Part shown: in pieces, positions 31,654 through 42,040 of the stretch | Position numbering within the stretch: the stretch's first letter is position 1 | Layout of the letters: every line of letters starts with the position of its first letter | DNA from: Shewanella yunxiaonensis | GTDB taxonomy: Bacteria; Pseudomonadota; Gammaproteobacteria; Enterobacterales; Shewanellaceae | Assembly: GCF_018223345.1 (NCBI RefSeq) | Contig: NZ_CP073587.1 | Location: 2,143,001 to 2,207,000, forward strand | DNA: 64,000 bases | Direction: 5' to 3' | Notes under the pieces: generated by a model | Told to the model about the DNA's origin: nothing | Database searches by the model: none | Seen by the model: only the letters and a program-made list of their open reading frames with translations | Position numbers and translations under genes: made by a program

Positions 31654-33066
31654 ATGAAAGAACAGATGCCGGCCACAATTTACTGGCACGATTATGAAAC
31701 CTTTGGCGCAGACCCTTCTCGTGACAGGCCAGCACAGTTTGCCGGTATTCGCACGGATCTGGAGCTTAATATCGTTGGCGAACCTGATACGTTTTATTGC
31801 CGACTCGCTGAAGACTATCTACCGGCTCCAGAAGCTATTCTCATTACAGGCATAACACCACAATTAGCCAATAGTAAAGGGATGGTAGAAACCGAATTTA
31901 TGGCGCGTATCAATGAAATATTCAGCGTGCCCAATACCTGTGTTGCCGGATACAATTCGCTGCGTTTTGACGATGAAATCACTCGCTATGGCTTTTACCG
32001 AAACTTTATCGATCCTTATGCCAGAGAATGGCGTAATGGTAATTCCCGTTGGGATATTATCGATTTAGTTCGTGCCTGTTATGCGTTACGACCAGATGGC
32101 ATTAACTGGCCAGAGCGAGAGGATGGAAGCCCCAGCTTCAAACTTGAACATCTGACACTCGCAAATGGCCTAGGTCATGAAAAGGCACACGATGCGATGT
32201 CAGATGTTTACGCCACGATCAGCCTGGCACGGCTGATTCGTGAGCATCAACCAAGGTTATTCCAGTATTATTTTGATTTACGCAAAAAGCAGGCGGTAGC
32301 AGATCTGGTTGATGTACTGAACATGACGCCCTTGGTGCATGTCAGTTCAAAGATCCCAGCCAGCCAAGGATGTACCACATTAATGGCACCGATAGCCTAC
32401 CATCCAGTTAATCGTAATGCCGTTATCTGTATTAATCTCAATATGGATATTAGCCCGCTACTGGAATTGGATGTCGATGAACTCCGTCGCCGAATGTATA
32501 CGGCTCGGGATGATTTAGCACCAGACGAACTACCGGTGCCGGTAAAACTCATCCACTTAAACAAATGTCCGTTTATTGCACCAGCCAAAACCTTGCCAGA
32601 TGATCGTGCCGTTGCATTAAACATCAACAAAGATTTTGCACGCGAGCAATTTCGAAAATTGCGGCAAACACCGGAACTCAGACAGAAATTGGTAGCACTG
32701 TTTGAAGATGAAACTCATGCCGAGATAGCTGACCCAGATCGTATGCTTTACAGCGGTGGTTTCTTCTCTGATGCCGATCGCAACAAAATGGAGATTATCC
32801 GTAATACTGCACCACAGAATCTCGCCGCACTTGAGTTGCAGTTTGACGATGCCAGATTACCGGAAATGCTGTTTCGCTACCGGGCGCGTAATTACCCAGC
32901 ACTGTTGGATTACCAGGAAAGTTTACGTTGGCGGGAATTTTGTAAGCAGCGTTTGAGCGACCCTGATTACATTATCAGGCTGGAAAATCTGCTGGAAGAA
33001 ACCGCTGCAAATGAAAGCAAACAGCAATTGCTGAAATCACTGGTGCTTTACCTGCAATCACTTTAG
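31654..33066 (+). CDS. sbcB: Exodeoxyribonuclease I
   Basis: SbcB degrades single-stranded DNA 3' to 5' and acts in mismatch repair and recombination control. The 470-residue protein shows the DEDDh exonuclease motifs: HDYETFGADPSRDRPAQF (Asp and Glu of ExoI), YNSLRFDDEI and the later HDAMSDV. The SH3-like and C-terminal helical domains follow. The start is either the ATG at 31654 or at 31666; AGGA lies upstream of the first. cdd follows 39 bases later on the same strand. Confidence 0.95.
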   Translation: MKEQMPATIYWHDYETFGADPSRDRPAQFAGIRTDLELNIVGEPDTFYCRLAEDYLPAPEAILITGITPQLANSKGMVETEFMARINEIFSVPNTCVAGYNSLRFDDEITRYGFYRNFIDPYAREWRNGNSRWDIIDLVRACYALRPDGINWPEREDGSPSFKLEHLTLANGLGHEKAHDAMSDVYATISLARLIREHQPRLFQYYFDLRKKQAVADLVDVLNMTPLVHVSSKIPASQGCTTLMAPIAYHPVNRNAVICINLNMDISPLLELDVDELRRRMYTARDDLAPDELPVPVKLIHLNKCPFIAPAKTLPDDRAVALNINKDFAREQFRKLRQTPELRQKLVALFEDETHAEIADPDRMLYSGGFFSDADRNKMEIIRNTAPQNLAALELQFDDARLPEMLFRYRARNYPALLDYQESLRWREFCKQRLSDPDYIIRLENLLEETAANESKQQLLKSLVLYLQSL

Positions 33067-33105
33067 CTGCATCATTCGTGATCCGCTCACCAACAGGAAA
33101 GACGG

Positions 33106-33996
33106 ATGCAAGATAGATTTCTCAATAGTCTGCAACAGTTGCCGTCATCATTGAGCACTGTGCTGGTGCCTTTGCTCGGGAAAGACTTTGCTGGACATTT
33201 CGATGCTCAGCAATTGGCGCATTTGCAGCATGCAAGTGGTATGGATGAATCCCAGTTACTTTCGGCATTGCTTCCTATTGCCGCCGCGATGTCACTGGCA
33301 CCTGTGAGTGATTTTTATGTCGGTGCCATTGCCAAAGGTCAAAGCGGCGCGGTTTATATGGGTGCCAATATGGAATTGGCCGGTGAAGCGTTATGTCATT
33401 CGGTTCACGCCGAACAAAATGCGATTAGTCACGCTTGGTTATGTGGTGAAGTACAAGTGACTGATATCTGGGTAAATGCCAGCCCTTGTGGCCACTGCCG
33501 GCAGTTTATGAACGAATTAGTTGCAGGCGGCAATATCTGCATTCATTTGCCACAACAGCCCCCCGCGACGCTGACACATTATCTGCCTTATGGCTTCGGT
33601 CCGAAAGATCTGGGCGTTGTTTTGCCCTTACTCGCAAAACAGCAAGTCGAGTTGACGCTAGAAAGTAGTGACCCAATGGTTATCGAAGGGCTTGATCATG
33701 CGAGCCTCAGTTATGCACCTTACAGCCAGAGTTACAGTGCCGTAGTGCTGGAGATGGTTGACGGTGTCACTTTCTGTGGCCGTTATGCTGAAAATGCCGC
33801 GTTTAACCCTTCAATGATGCCGATGCAAATGGCGTTAGCGAGTCTTATTCGCCATAATCGAGACTTCTCCGATATCAAACGCGCGATGTTACTGGAATCT
33901 TCTGCCGGGAAATTATCACTAGTGGATATGAGCATGGATGCGCTGCATGCAGTCGCCAATGTAGAACTGGAATATGTAGTAGTCGCGCCACTTTAA
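33106..33996 (+). CDS. cdd: Cytidine deaminase
   Basis: Cdd turns cytidine and deoxycytidine into uridine and deoxyuridine. At 296 residues it is the long, E. coli-type dimer with a second, degenerate C-terminal domain. The zinc and catalytic motifs are present: [11 protein letters not shown] (zinc His and catalytic Glu) and [11 protein letters not shown] (zinc cysteines). A GGAAAG site precedes the ATG. Confidence 0.96.
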   Translation: MQDRFLNSLQQLPSSLSTVLVPLLGKDFAGHFDAQQLAHLQHASGMDESQLLSALLPIAAAMSLAPVSDFYVGAIAKGQSGAVYMGANMELAGEALCHSVHAEQNAISHAWLCGEVQVTDIWVNASPCGHCRQFMNELVAGGNICIHLPQQPPATLTHYLPYGFGPKDLGVVLPLLAKQQVELTLESSDPMVIEGLDHASLSYAPYSQSYSAVVLEMVDGVTFCGRYAENAAFNPSMMPMQMALASLIRHNRDFSDIKRAMLLESSAGKLSLVDMSMDALHAVANVELEYVVVAPL

Positions 33997-34046
33997 CCGT
34001 AATCAGAAAGAGGGCTACAAAAAGCAGCCCCCAGATTACAAAGCGA

Positions 34047-34925
34047 TTATTTTTCCTGACATTTTTGCTGGCGGGCCATCAGGCTGGAAGTATCCCAACG
34101 ATTTCCGCCCATGGCCTGCACTTCTGCGTAAAATTGATCAACCATCGCTGTCAGCGGTAATGTGGAACCGTTGCGACGCGCTTCATTTAGCGCAATGCCT
34201 AAATCTTTACGCATCCAATCCACTGCAAAACCGAAATCATATTGGCCTTTTAACATGGTCTGGTAACGATTTTCCATCTGCCAGCTTTGGGCGGCGCCTT
34301 TGCTGATGACGTCAACGACCTTTTCACCATCTAATCCAGCGTTTTTTGCAAAGCTTAAGGCTTCAGCTAACCCTTGCACCACTCCGGCAATACAGATTTG
34401 ATTTACCATCTTAGCCAGTTGACCCGCTCCGGTATCACCAATCAATTCAGCACTGCGAGCATAAGCACTCATGACGGGCTTTACAGCGGCAAATACATTG
34501 GCATCACCACCGACCATTACAGTCAGCACACCCTTTTCAGCCCCTGCCTGTCCACCAGAAACCGGCGCATCTAGAAAGGCAATACCATTAGCCGCCAAGG
34601 TGACAGACAACTCACGAGCGACATCAGCCGAAGCCGTTGTGTGATCAACAAATACGGCACCTTGACTCAAGCCATGAATAGCGCCATCGGCTCCAACAAC
34701 AACTTGTCGCAAATCATCATCATTGCCAACACAACAAAATACGATGTCCTGCCCTTCTGCTGCATCCTTAGGTGTTGCGCAACAACGGCCACCATACTCG
34801 CTTACCCATGCCTGCGCCTTAGCAGCTGTTCTGTTATAGACAGTGACCTCATGCCCTTGTTTGAGCAAATGGCCGGCCATGGGATATCCCATAACTCCCA
34901 AACCTAAAAATGCAACTTTGGCCAT
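34047..34925 (-). CDS. Beta-hydroxyacid dehydrogenase family NAD(P) oxidoreductase
   Basis: A 292-residue protein of the 3-hydroxyisobutyrate dehydrogenase / tartronate semialdehyde reductase family. The Rossmann motif GLGVMGYPMAGHLL and the substrate-binding DAPVSGGQAGAE are clear, and the catalytic Lys lies in GQLAKMVNQ. The exact substrate cannot be told from the sequence; no valine-breakdown or glycerate genes adjoin. A 25-base inverted repeat lies 37 bases before the start. Confidence 0.88.
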   Translation of the reverse strand: MAKVAFLGLGVMGYPMAGHLLKQGHEVTVYNRTAAKAQAWVSEYGGRCCATPKDAAEGQDIVFCCVGNDDDLRQVVVGADGAIHGLSQGAVFVDHTTASADVARELSVTLAANGIAFLDAPVSGGQAGAEKGVLTVMVGGDANVFAAVKPVMSAYARSAELIGDTGAGQLAKMVNQICIAGVVQGLAEALSFAKNAGLDGEKVVDVISKGAAQSWQMENRYQTMLKGQYDFGFAVDWMRKDLGIALNEARRNGSTLPLTAMVDQFYAEVQAMGGNRWDTSSLMARQQKCQEK

Positions 34926-34961
34926 TGTATTTCCTTAGTTTAATGATTTATAAGCACTAAA

Positions 34962-34986
34962 CGGACAATGATAAAATCATTGTCCG
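34962..34986. repeat. Perfect 11-bp inverted repeat before the hydroxyacid dehydrogenase gene
   Basis: CGGACAATGAT and ATCATTGTCCG flank a central AAA. It lies 37 bases before the dehydrogenase start and 74 bases after the thioesterase stop. It could be an operator, or a weak terminator of the thioesterase gene: on the reverse strand only TTT follows the stem. Confidence 0.75.
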
Positions 34987-35059
34987 ATATAGGTTAGTAA
35001 AAGTGTGTAACGCATTGTGCCACGACGACCAGCAGAGTGAAAGGCAAGCAGCACTTCGA

Positions 35060-35539
35060 CTATGGATGAATATGAGCTTCCATTTCAGCGCCAATTTTTT
35101 TGCGCATTTCCACTAACTTCAACGCGGAATCCCGCAGTTCAATATCGCGCTTGGTCGTCGGGATCCATTCAGGTACTGGTGTTGGTTGGCCGCTTTCATC
35201 CACAGCAACCATAATCACGATACAATGTGTGGTCGTTTCACGCTGGCAGAATTTGGGATCACAAGCCTTAACTTCAATGCCAATGTGCATTGATGTGCGG
35301 CCGGTATAAATGACCTTGGCACACACCTCTACCATATTGCCCACTAAAATTGGTCGTACGAATCGAATGCCGCCGGCATATGCGGTAATACAATATCTAC
35401 CGCTCCACCCAGCAGCACAGGCATAGGCCGCCAAGTCGATCCATTTCATCACGGCACCGCCATGCACTTTACCACCAAAGTTTACGTCTGTAGGCTCTGC
35501 CAGAAATCGCAGGGTGATCTCTCTATCTGTACCCGCCAT
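35060..35539 (-). CDS. Acyl-CoA thioesterase, hotdog fold (YciA-like)
   Basis: A 159-residue single-hotdog acyl-CoA thioesterase. FLAEPTDVNFGGKVHGGAVMKWIDLAAY contains the NxxGxxHGG-type active site with the helix-entry Asp typical of the family (described here in pieces: DVNFGGKVHGG, then WIDLAA). I chose the ATG at 35539, after AGAGGA; the frame runs 40 codons further without similarity. It releases free CoA from acyl-CoA and lies just after the fabF terminator, in the same direction as the lipid operon's neighbours. Confidence 0.88.
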   Translation of the reverse strand: MAGTDREITLRFLAEPTDVNFGGKVHGGAVMKWIDLAAYACAAGWSGRYCITAYAGGIRFVRPILVGNMVEVCAKVIYTGRTSMHIGIEVKACDPKFCQRETTTHCIVIMVAVDESGQPTPVPEWIPTTKRDIELRDSALKLVEMRKKIGAEMEAHIHP

Positions 35540-35675
35540 TATGGTCCTCTCGCTGTTGTCACAGCTTCTGATTAAAACTGCCGTTGAGTGTATTCGAAAA
35601 ATACATTTTAGAAAATTGTTACTGAAAACTAAGCCACTTATTGCATTAGAAAACGGCAAATTATTATGAATGTGA

Positions 35676-35700
35676 TAAAAAAAGCGCCATGATGGCGCTT
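35676..35700 (-). terminator. Terminator of the fatty-acid operon after fabF
   Basis: AAGCGCC and GGCGCTT pair around a short loop. On the reverse strand a run of seven T follows. It lies 19 bases after the fabF stop. Confidence 0.88.
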
Positions 35701-35718
35701 CTTATACAGGAATCGTCG

Positions 35719-36957
35719 TTAAACGCGTTTCAGTAGTAGTGACCCGTTGGTGCCACCAAAACCAAATGAGTTACATAGGGCATAATCGAATTTAGCCTGG
35801 CGCGCTGTGTGCGGTACAAAATCCAAGTCACACCCTTCATCTGGGTTATCCAGATTGATAGTCGGTGGCACGGCCTGATCTTTGAGCGCTAACGCGGTGA
35901 AAATCGCTTCCACTGCGCCGGCTGCACCGAGTAGGTGTCCGGTCATGGACTTAGTGGAGCTAACCATCACTTTGTAAGCCTGTTCACCAAAAACAGACTT
36001 AACTGCCGCAGCTTCTGCTTTATCACCGGCCGGTGTTGAGGTGCCGTGAGCATTGATATAACCGATCTGCTCCAAGGCAACGCCACCATCTTTAATGGCA
36101 TTGACCATCGCCAAAGCTGCGCCAGCACCGTCTGCTGGTGGAGAAGTCATATGAAATGCGTCACCACTCATACCAAAGCCGTTGATCTCTGCATAAATCT
36201 TCGCGCCACGGGCCTTAGCATGTTCATATTCTTCCAGCACCATAATGCCCGCACCATCGCCGATGACGAAACCATCACGATCTTTATCCCAAGGGCGACT
36301 AGCTGCAGTCGGATCATCATTGCGGGTAGAAAGTGCTTTCGCGGCTGAAAAGCCCCCGACCCCCAGTGGACAGGTAACGTCTTCAGCCCCGCCGGCTACC
36401 ATTACGTCAGCATCACCATAGGCAATGGTACGTGCAGCGAAACCAATGTTATGTACACCGGTAGTACAAGCGGTAGTGATCGCAAAGTTAGGCCCAGTCA
36501 TGCCGTATTTGATAGATAGATGACCAGCAATCATGTTGATGATGGTGCTGGGCACGAAAAACGGCGATATTTTCCGCGGACCACCTTCCATATAGGCTGT
36601 GTGATTCTGTTCAATGAGCCACATACCGCCCATACCGGCACCAATGGCAGTACCCACACGGGTAGGATCTTCCTGCGCCATATCCAGTCCAGCATCTTCA
36701 ACAGCTTGAATACCTGCAGCCATACCGTACTGAATGAACAAGTCCATCTTACGGGCATCTTTTTTGGAGACATACTGTTCGGCGTCAAAATCTTTGACGG
36801 AACCGCTGATGCGTGTTGCAAAAGCACTTGCATCAAACTTGGTGATGGGAGCAATACCACTTTGTCCAGCCAACAGCGCTTTCCAGCTACTGTCGACAGT
36901 GTTGCCCACCGGCGTTACCAACCCAAGGCCGGTAATGACGACTCGACGTTTTGTCAC
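35719..36957 (-). CDS. fabF: 3-oxoacyl-ACP synthase II (FabF)
   Basis: FabF elongates acyl-ACP with malonyl-ACP. The 412-residue protein has the catalytic triad: Cys in [10 protein letters not shown], His in [11 protein letters not shown] and His in [11 protein letters not shown]. The start is GTG at 36957, with AAAGG eight bases before it, giving the family N-terminus (M)[15 protein letters not shown] three codons earlier is less well placed. A strong hairpin separates it from acpP. Confidence 0.96.
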   Translation of the reverse strand: MTKRRVVITGLGLVTPVGNTVDSSWKALLAGQSGIAPITKFDASAFATRISGSVKDFDAEQYVSKKDARKMDLFIQYGMAAGIQAVEDAGLDMAQEDPTRVGTAIGAGMGGMWLIEQNHTAYMEGGPRKISPFFVPSTIINMIAGHLSIKYGMTGPNFAITTACTTGVHNIGFAARTIAYGDADVMVAGGAEDVTCPLGVGGFSAAKALSTRNDDPTAASRPWDKDRDGFVIGDGAGIMVLEEYEHAKARGAKIYAEINGFGMSGDAFHMTSPPADGAGAALAMVNAIKDGGVALEQIGYINAHGTSTPAGDKAEAAAVKSVFGEQAYKVMVSSTKSMTGHLLGAAGAVEAIFTALALKDQAVPPTINLDNPDEGCDLDFVPHTARQAKFDYALCNSFGFGGTNGSLLLKRV

Positions 36958-37077
36958 GTTAATCACCTTTCTTTAGCGAACGAGTTGAAGAAAGAGGTGC
37001 TTTTACACCCTTGAGATAGGTTTTATCTCGAATGCCCTGTTTTACTAAGCTTAGCTCAGCGAAAAGAGCCTAAAACA

Positions 37078-37107
37078 AAAACAGGCGGCATATTAGCCGC
37101 CTGTTTT
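37078..37107 (-). terminator. Hairpin between acpP and fabF
   Basis: A perfect 12-bp stem AAAACAGGCGGC/GCCGCCTGTTTT with a six-base loop lies just after acpP. On the reverse strand T-rich sequence follows. Partial termination here would make acpP mRNA more abundant than fabF mRNA. Confidence 0.82.
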
Positions 37108-37120
37108 CAGGAATTCAGTA

Positions 37121-37354
37121 TTACTGATTCTTGGAAACGTAATCAATCGCTGCCTGAACAGTGGTGATTTTCTCAGCTTCCTCATCAGGAATTTCGGTAT
37201 CAAACTCTTCTTCCAGAGCCATAACCAATTCGACGGTGTCCAGAGAATCTGCACCGAGATCGTCAACAAAAGAAGCTGCTGGCTTAACGTCTTCTTCTTT
37301 AACGCCCAGTTGCTCTACAATGATTTTCTTTACACGTTCTTCGATGTTGCTCAT
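37121..37354 (-). CDS. acpP: Acyl carrier protein
   Basis: A 77-residue acidic four-helix protein that carries growing acyl chains on 4'-phosphopantetheine. The attachment Ser is in the [14 protein letters not shown] motif (Ser37). It begins [16 protein letters not shown]. It lies between fabG and fabF with its own promoter-like sequence upstream and a hairpin downstream, so it can be expressed above the rest of the operon. Confidence 0.98.
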   Translation of the reverse strand: MSNIEERVKKIIVEQLGVKEEDVKPAASFVDDLGADSLDTVELVMALEEEFDTEIPDEEAEKITTVQAAIDYVSKNQ

Positions 37355-37401
37355 TAGTTTTCTTTCCTATTCAAATTACGCACTTGCGTAAGATTGCGAG
37401 T

Positions 37402-37429
37402 AGTTTATTAGATTTGACCAACATTGCAA
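37402..37429 (-). promoter_or_regulatory. Putative acpP promoter
   Basis: On the reverse strand TTGCAA (37429-37424) and TAAACT (37407-37402) are separated by 16 bases, about 50 bases before acpP. Internal acpP promoters are known in other bacteria. Confidence 0.45.
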
Positions 37430-37515
37430 GCCCCGTTTTCGTGGTCTAACCACGATTTAAGGCCCCAATAACTGCAGATCACCACCCAATTTACGACAGT
37501 TCCCTGCAATCGCCA

Positions 37516-38262
37516 TTAAACCATATACATCCCACCATTTACATGCAAGGTTTCCCCTGTAATGTAAGCGGCGGCATCAGAGGCCAAGAATAATACGGCA
37601 TTGGCAATTTCTTGGGCCTGCCCCAAACGCTCCATCGGAACTTGGGACATGATGGCTTTTTGCTGTTCTTCTGTCAGTTCATCCGTCATGTCAGTCTGGA
37701 TAAAACCAGGAGCAATAGCATTAACTGTAATTTGACGGGATGCAACCTCTTTGGCAAGAGATTTGGTAAACCCGATCAATCCAGCCTTAGCTGCTGCGTA
37801 ATTTACCTGACCAGCGTTACCCATTGTTCCTACCACAGAACCAATGCTGATAATGCGACCATGGCGTTTTTTCATCATTGCCCGTAACACAGGCTTGGAC
37901 AACCGGAAAAGCGAAGTGAGGTTAGTATCAATAATAGACTGCCACTCTTCATCTTTCATCCGCATCAATAAGTTATCGCGAGTGATACCGGCATTATTAA
38001 TCAGAATATCAATATCCCCGGCTTTTTCTTTGATCGATGCAAATAAATTTTCAACAGATTGCAGATCTGTGACGTTCAGCACTAATCCATAGCCTTTATC
38101 GCCGAGATAAGCGCTGATAGCGGCAGCACCACTATCGCTGGTGGCAGTACCAACAACAGTAGCGCCAGCTTGTGCCAGTGTGGTCGCAATGGCTTTACCA
38201 ATGCCACGACTGGCACCAGTAACCAACGCAACTTTGCCAGTCAAATCAATGGCAATACTCAT
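37516..38262 (-). CDS. fabG: 3-oxoacyl-ACP reductase (FabG)
   Basis: FabG reduces 3-oxoacyl-ACP with NADPH. The 248-residue short-chain dehydrogenase has the cofactor motif TGASRGIG, the NNAG motif, and catalytic Ser (SIGSVVG), Tyr and Lys (YAAAKAG). It follows fabD by 12 bases on the same strand. Confidence 0.97.
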   Translation of the reverse strand: MSIAIDLTGKVALVTGASRGIGKAIATTLAQAGATVVGTATSDSGAAAISAYLGDKGYGLVLNVTDLQSVENLFASIKEKAGDIDILINNAGITRDNLLMRMKDEEWQSIIDTNLTSLFRLSKPVLRAMMKKRHGRIISIGSVVGTMGNAGQVNYAAAKAGLIGFTKSLAKEVASRQITVNAIAPGFIQTDMTDELTEEQQKAIMSQVPMERLGQAQEIANAVLFLASDAAAYITGETLHVNGGMYMV

Positions 38263-38274
38263 GAACAGCTCCTT

Positions 38275-39201
38275 TTATTCAGTCAGCGCCGCAATTGCAG
38301 CCGCTGTGTTAACTGCCTGAGCAGCTATCGATTTATTGATCCGTTTTGCCAGCCCAGTCAATACCTTACCGGGCCCCATTTCAACCAGTTCGGTAACACC
38401 GTCTGCAGCCATTTTTTCTACGGTTTCAGTCCAACGTACTGGGTTATATAACTGGCGAATCAGGGCGTCTTTGATTGCATCAGCATCGTATGGTGAAGCA
38501 ACATCAACGTTATTAATGACTTTAACCTTAGGCTCAGCAAATTCCACTTTAGCGAGAGCTTCAGCGAGCTTTTCAGCGGCAGGCTGCATGAGTGCACAGT
38601 GAGACGGAACGCTCACTGGCAACGCGACTGCCATTTTTGCACCAGCTTCCTTACAAGCTGCTGCAGCGCGCTCAACCGCATTTTTTTCACCGGCAATGAC
38701 CACTTGCCCAGGACTATTAAAGTTAACCGGGCTAACAACTGAACCTTGGGCACATTCTGCGCAGATATTGGCAATAGTGTCGTTATCTAAACCGATAATC
38801 GCGTACATAGCTCCAGTCCCCGCAGGAACCGCTTGTTGCATTAGCTGACCACGCAACTCTACCAGCTTTACCGCCTCTTTGAATGGGATGACGCCCGCAC
38901 ATACCAAAGCGGAATACTCACCCAAACTGTGTCCGGCCATCATCTGAGGCAACGCCTTACCGCTGGCTTGATAAACGCGATATAACGCTACAGAAGCGGT
39001 CAACAATGCAGGCTGAGTTTTATCCGTTTCGTTCAAAGTTTCAGCCGGTCCTTGTTGCACCAACTGCCATAAATCATAGCCTAGCGCTTCGCTAGCTTCG
39101 GCAAACGTGTCTGCCACTACTGGGTATTGCTCTGGCAAATCGGCCAGCATTCCCACGGTCTGAGAACCTTGACCTGGGAAAACAAAAGCAACGCTGTTCA
39201 T
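38275..39201 (-). CDS. fabD: Malonyl-CoA--ACP transacylase (FabD)
   Basis: FabD moves malonyl from CoA to ACP. The 308-residue protein has the nucleophile motif GHSLGEYSAL (Ser about 92) and the catalytic His in SVPSHCALM. The N-terminal FPGQGSQ is typical. It lies between fabH and fabG. Confidence 0.97.
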   Translation of the reverse strand: MNSVAFVFPGQGSQTVGMLADLPEQYPVVADTFAEASEALGYDLWQLVQQGPAETLNETDKTQPALLTASVALYRVYQASGKALPQMMAGHSLGEYSALVCAGVIPFKEAVKLVELRGQLMQQAVPAGTGAMYAIIGLDNDTIANICAECAQGSVVSPVNFNSPGQVVIAGEKNAVERAAAACKEAGAKMAVALPVSVPSHCALMQPAAEKLAEALAKVEFAEPKVKVINNVDVASPYDADAIKDALIRQLYNPVRWTETVEKMAADGVTELVEMGPGKVLTGLAKRINKSIAAQAVNTAAAIAALTE

Positions 39202-39302
39202 ATTTATTGACCTTTTGAGTTAAAAACAGGTTGAGTATAGCTGGCAACCCATCACATACGTTTATATGACGAGATTGCCATGCTCGGAATTCGTGTTAGC
39301 AA

Positions 39303-40262
39303 TCAAAAGCGGACTAAAGCACTGCCCCAGGCGAAGCCTGCACCGAAAGCTTCGAGTAACAGCAACTGCCCACGTTGGATGCGACCATCACGCACCGCTT
39401 CATCTAAGGCGATAGGAACTGAGGCAGCTGAAGTATTGCCATGTTTGTTGAGTGTGACCACAACTTTCTCCATGGTCATATCAAGTTTGCGAGCTGTGGC
39501 CGCGATGATGCGTAAGTTGGCTTGGTGAGGCACGAGCCAATCAATATCCGCTTTTTCAACATTATTCAGACGCAATGTTTCAGTGACAACATGAGACAAC
39601 TGCGTTACCGCAACTTTAAAGACGTCATTTCCCTTCATTGTCATATAGCCCACAGCGGCTGAGGACTCTCCGACACGTGGAGGAAACGAACATTTCAGCA
39701 AATCGCCCTGACTGCCATCAGCATAAAGATGCGTGGCAATAACTCCCGGCTCATCACTACGGCCGACAACTGCTGCGCCAGCACCATCACCGAACAGGAT
39801 AATGGTGCTGCGATCTTCAGGCTGACAAAAGCGGGATAATACGTCAGCGCCAATCACTAGAACCTTTTTGGCAGACCCGGCTTTCACAAATTGATCGGCA
39901 ATCGATAACGCGTAAATAAAGCCTGAACACGCGGCAGCAACGTCGAAGGCAGGTACCGGAGCAATCCCAAGCATCGCCTGAATTTCACAAGCCGCCGCTG
40001 GAAACGCATTGGAAGCACTGGTCGTGCCACAAATAATCAAATCGATTTCACTGGCGTCGATTCCGGCCATCTCGATGGCCTTCACTGCGGCGTTATACCC
40101 CATGGTCGCCACAGTTTCATCACCGGCAGCTATACGGCGCTCCGAAATACCCGTGCGTTCAACAATCCACTGGTCACTGGTTTCCACCATTTTTTCCAGA
40201 TCCTGATTGCTACGCACCTGCGCCGGCAGATAACTGCCAGTTCCAAGAATTTTTGTATGCAT
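39303..40262 (-). CDS. fabH: 3-oxoacyl-ACP synthase III (FabH)
   Basis: FabH starts fatty-acid synthesis by condensing acetyl-CoA with malonyl-ACP. The 319-residue protein has the catalytic Cys ([10 protein letters not shown], about 112), His ([10 protein letters not shown]) and Asn ([10 protein letters not shown]). It follows plsX by eight bases, and about 100 bases separate it from fabD. Confidence 0.97.
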   Translation of the reverse strand: MHTKILGTGSYLPAQVRSNQDLEKMVETSDQWIVERTGISERRIAAGDETVATMGYNAAVKAIEMAGIDASEIDLIICGTTSASNAFPAAACEIQAMLGIAPVPAFDVAAACSGFIYALSIADQFVKAGSAKKVLVIGADVLSRFCQPEDRSTIILFGDGAGAAVVGRSDEPGVIATHLYADGSQGDLLKCSFPPRVGESSAAVGYMTMKGNDVFKVAVTQLSHVVTETLRLNNVEKADIDWLVPHQANLRIIAATARKLDMTMEKVVVTLNKHGNTSAASVPIALDEAVRDGRIQRGQLLLLEAFGAGFAWGSALVRF

Positions 40263-40270
40263 AGGAGAAA

Positions 40271-41299
40271 TCAGCTATTGATGTCTAAAAGAATCGACTC
40301 GAGACGTTGTTCTATCATCTCTGGGAGTCGACGTGTAGCTTCGGTTACTGCCAGGCAAATAGCTTGTAGAAAGGCAGTTTCGTCCGCATTACCATGGCTC
40401 TTAACCACTATTCCGCGCAATCCTATCAGACTTGCACCATTATAGTGGTCGGGGTTCATTTGTCGCAGAACCGATTGAATACTAGGCGCCAGCAATTTTG
40501 CCAGCAAACGGATGAAAAAGCCCTGTGTCAGTCCCTGCTTCAATTGATGCAGTAACAGACGGGCGATACCTTCGGAAGTTTTGAGTGTGATATTACCAAC
40601 AAAGCCATCGCAAACAATGACATCGACTTTGCCACAATAGATTTCATCACCCTCAATAAATCCCTGATAATTGATCTGAGGCGTATGTGTCAGTATTTGT
40701 GCGGTCTGCTGTACCTGACCATTGCCTTTAATCTCTTCGCTGCCCACATTCAGCAAAGCCACCGAGGGATGTGGCTTTTTGGTGACGGCTTCACAAAGTA
40801 CCGACCCCATGACTGCAAATTGAAACAGCGTTTCAGCATCGCAGGCGACATTGGCACCAAGATCCAATAGATACACAGGTTTATGATTGATTGTGGGTAA
40901 ACAACTCACCAAAGCAGGACGATCAATCCCCGGGAGCGTTTTCAGTACAATCTTGGCGATCGCCATCAATGCACCAGTATTACCAGCACTGACACAAGCA
41001 TCCGCTTGATGCTCTTTAACCAAATCAAGAGCAATACGCATGGAGCTTTGTTTACGGCAACGCAACGCAAAGGCAGGCTTATCCCCCATTTCCACAATTT
41101 CGGAAGCATGGTGGATTTCTAAACGAGAAGTTATATCTGTCCCGAATTGAGACAACAACGGCCTAATCTGGTTTTCATCACCAACCAGAATTAGTTTTAG
41201 ACTTGGATATATTCTAAGTGCCTGCACAGCGGCAGGCACCGTAATACGGGGGCCATGATCGCCACCCATTGCATCCAACGCAAGCGTCAGATCTGTCAT
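40271..41299 (-). CDS. plsX: Phosphate acyltransferase PlsX
   Basis: PlsX makes acyl-phosphate from acyl-ACP for phospholipid synthesis. The 342-residue protein starts with [12 protein letters not shown], the family signature, and has SAGNTGALM and [12 protein letters not shown]. It lies 15 bases after rpmF and eight before fabH. Confidence 0.97.
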   Translation of the reverse strand: MTDLTLALDAMGGDHGPRITVPAAVQALRIYPSLKLILVGDENQIRPLLSQFGTDITSRLEIHHASEIVEMGDKPAFALRCRKQSSMRIALDLVKEHQADACVSAGNTGALMAIAKIVLKTLPGIDRPALVSCLPTINHKPVYLLDLGANVACDAETLFQFAVMGSVLCEAVTKKPHPSVALLNVGSEEIKGNGQVQQTAQILTHTPQINYQGFIEGDEIYCGKVDVIVCDGFVGNITLKTSEGIARLLLHQLKQGLTQGFFIRLLAKLLAPSIQSVLRQMNPDHYNGASLIGLRGIVVKSHGNADETAFLQAICLAVTEATRRLPEMIEQRLESILLDINS

Positions 41300-41314
41300 A
41301 GGACAATCAACAGC

Positions 41315-41485
41315 TTACTTGTTGATTACCTTTTTGCCACGGTAGAAACCGTCAGCAGTGACATGATGACGAAGATGTACTTCGCCGGTGGTTGCATCTA
41401 CTGCCAGCTGAGCAGTGCCCAGTGCATCATGTGAACGACGCATACCACGCTTTGAACGGGATTTTTTATTCTGTTGAACAGCCAT
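41315..41485 (-). CDS. rpmF: 50S ribosomal protein L32
   Basis: A 56-residue bL32. The reverse-strand translation starts [20 protein letters not shown] and ends VINK, the standard gammaproteobacterial L32 without zinc cysteines. A GGAGA ribosome-binding site lies before the ATG. It sits 16 bases after yceD and 15 before plsX, tying ribosome and membrane synthesis in one transcript. Confidence 0.96.
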   Translation of the reverse strand: MAVQQNKKSRSKRGMRRSHDALGTAQLAVDATTGEVHLRHHVTADGFYRGKKVINK

Positions 41486-41501
41486 TGATCTGTCTCCTGG
41501 A

Positions 41502-42026
41502 TTACTTGCTCTTCAGTTTTTCTAACACTGCAAACGGATTTGGACGACTTTGTTGAGCGTCTTCAATCTCGCCGACGGCCATATCGTTGGAACCTACATG
41601 ACATGCAGCCACATCATGAGTAGGCACCAATGGCACAGCCAGGATTAATTCATCTTCAATCATAGTATGAAGACGAACTTCGCCAATTTCATCACACTCA
41701 ATAGGATCGTACGCTTCCGGGAGCTCATCGACTTCTGCCTGTGTCCGACAAGGACTAAAGCAAAATTCGACCGTAACCTCCGTGGTAAACAGCGTCATAC
41801 AGCGTTGACATAACAGAGTGAGCTCCGTCACAGCCTTCCCTTTCAGGTAGACTATCCCCTGTAAATCCACACCGCATTCAAGCGACACTGCCACATCGGA
41901 ACAGTCGCCGGCACATAATTCGTTCAATCTTTTTAACACTTTGCCTGGTACAGTTCCCTGATAGTTCAGGCGACTGGTGGCAGCGCGAATAGGATCGATT
42001 GAAACCGGTATCTTTACTGTTTGCAT
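41502..42026 (-). CDS. yceD: YceD / DUF177 protein, 23S rRNA accumulation factor
   Basis: A 174-residue DUF177 protein. In E. coli, and in plants for the homolog, it is needed for normal 23S rRNA accumulation. Two CxxC-type cysteines in LLCQRCM and the C-terminal [12 protein letters not shown] are family features. It is the first gene of the yceD-rpmF-plsX-fab operon. Confidence 0.92.
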   Translation of the reverse strand: MQTVKIPVSIDPIRAATSRLNYQGTVPGKVLKRLNELCAGDCSDVAVSLECGVDLQGIVYLKGKAVTELTLLCQRCMTLFTTEVTVEFCFSPCRTQAEVDELPEAYDPIECDEIGEVRLHTMIEDELILAVPLVPTHDVAACHVGSNDMAVGEIEDAQQSRPNPFAVLEKLKSK

Positions 42027-42040
42027 AAGCAGGCGCGCAT

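Noticed and set aside
31391..31735. 114-codon reverse frame overlapping the sbcB start
   Set aside because: It overlaps the conserved N-terminus of sbcB and has no similarity; chance frame.
34011..34032. Terminator between cdd and the hydroxyacid dehydrogenase gene
   Set aside because: Only a five-base GGGCT/AGCCC stem with no T run; too weak to call.
36520..37014. 164-codon frame opposite fabF
   Set aside because: Shadow of fabF; the strong conservation of the FabF active-site residues shows which strand codes.
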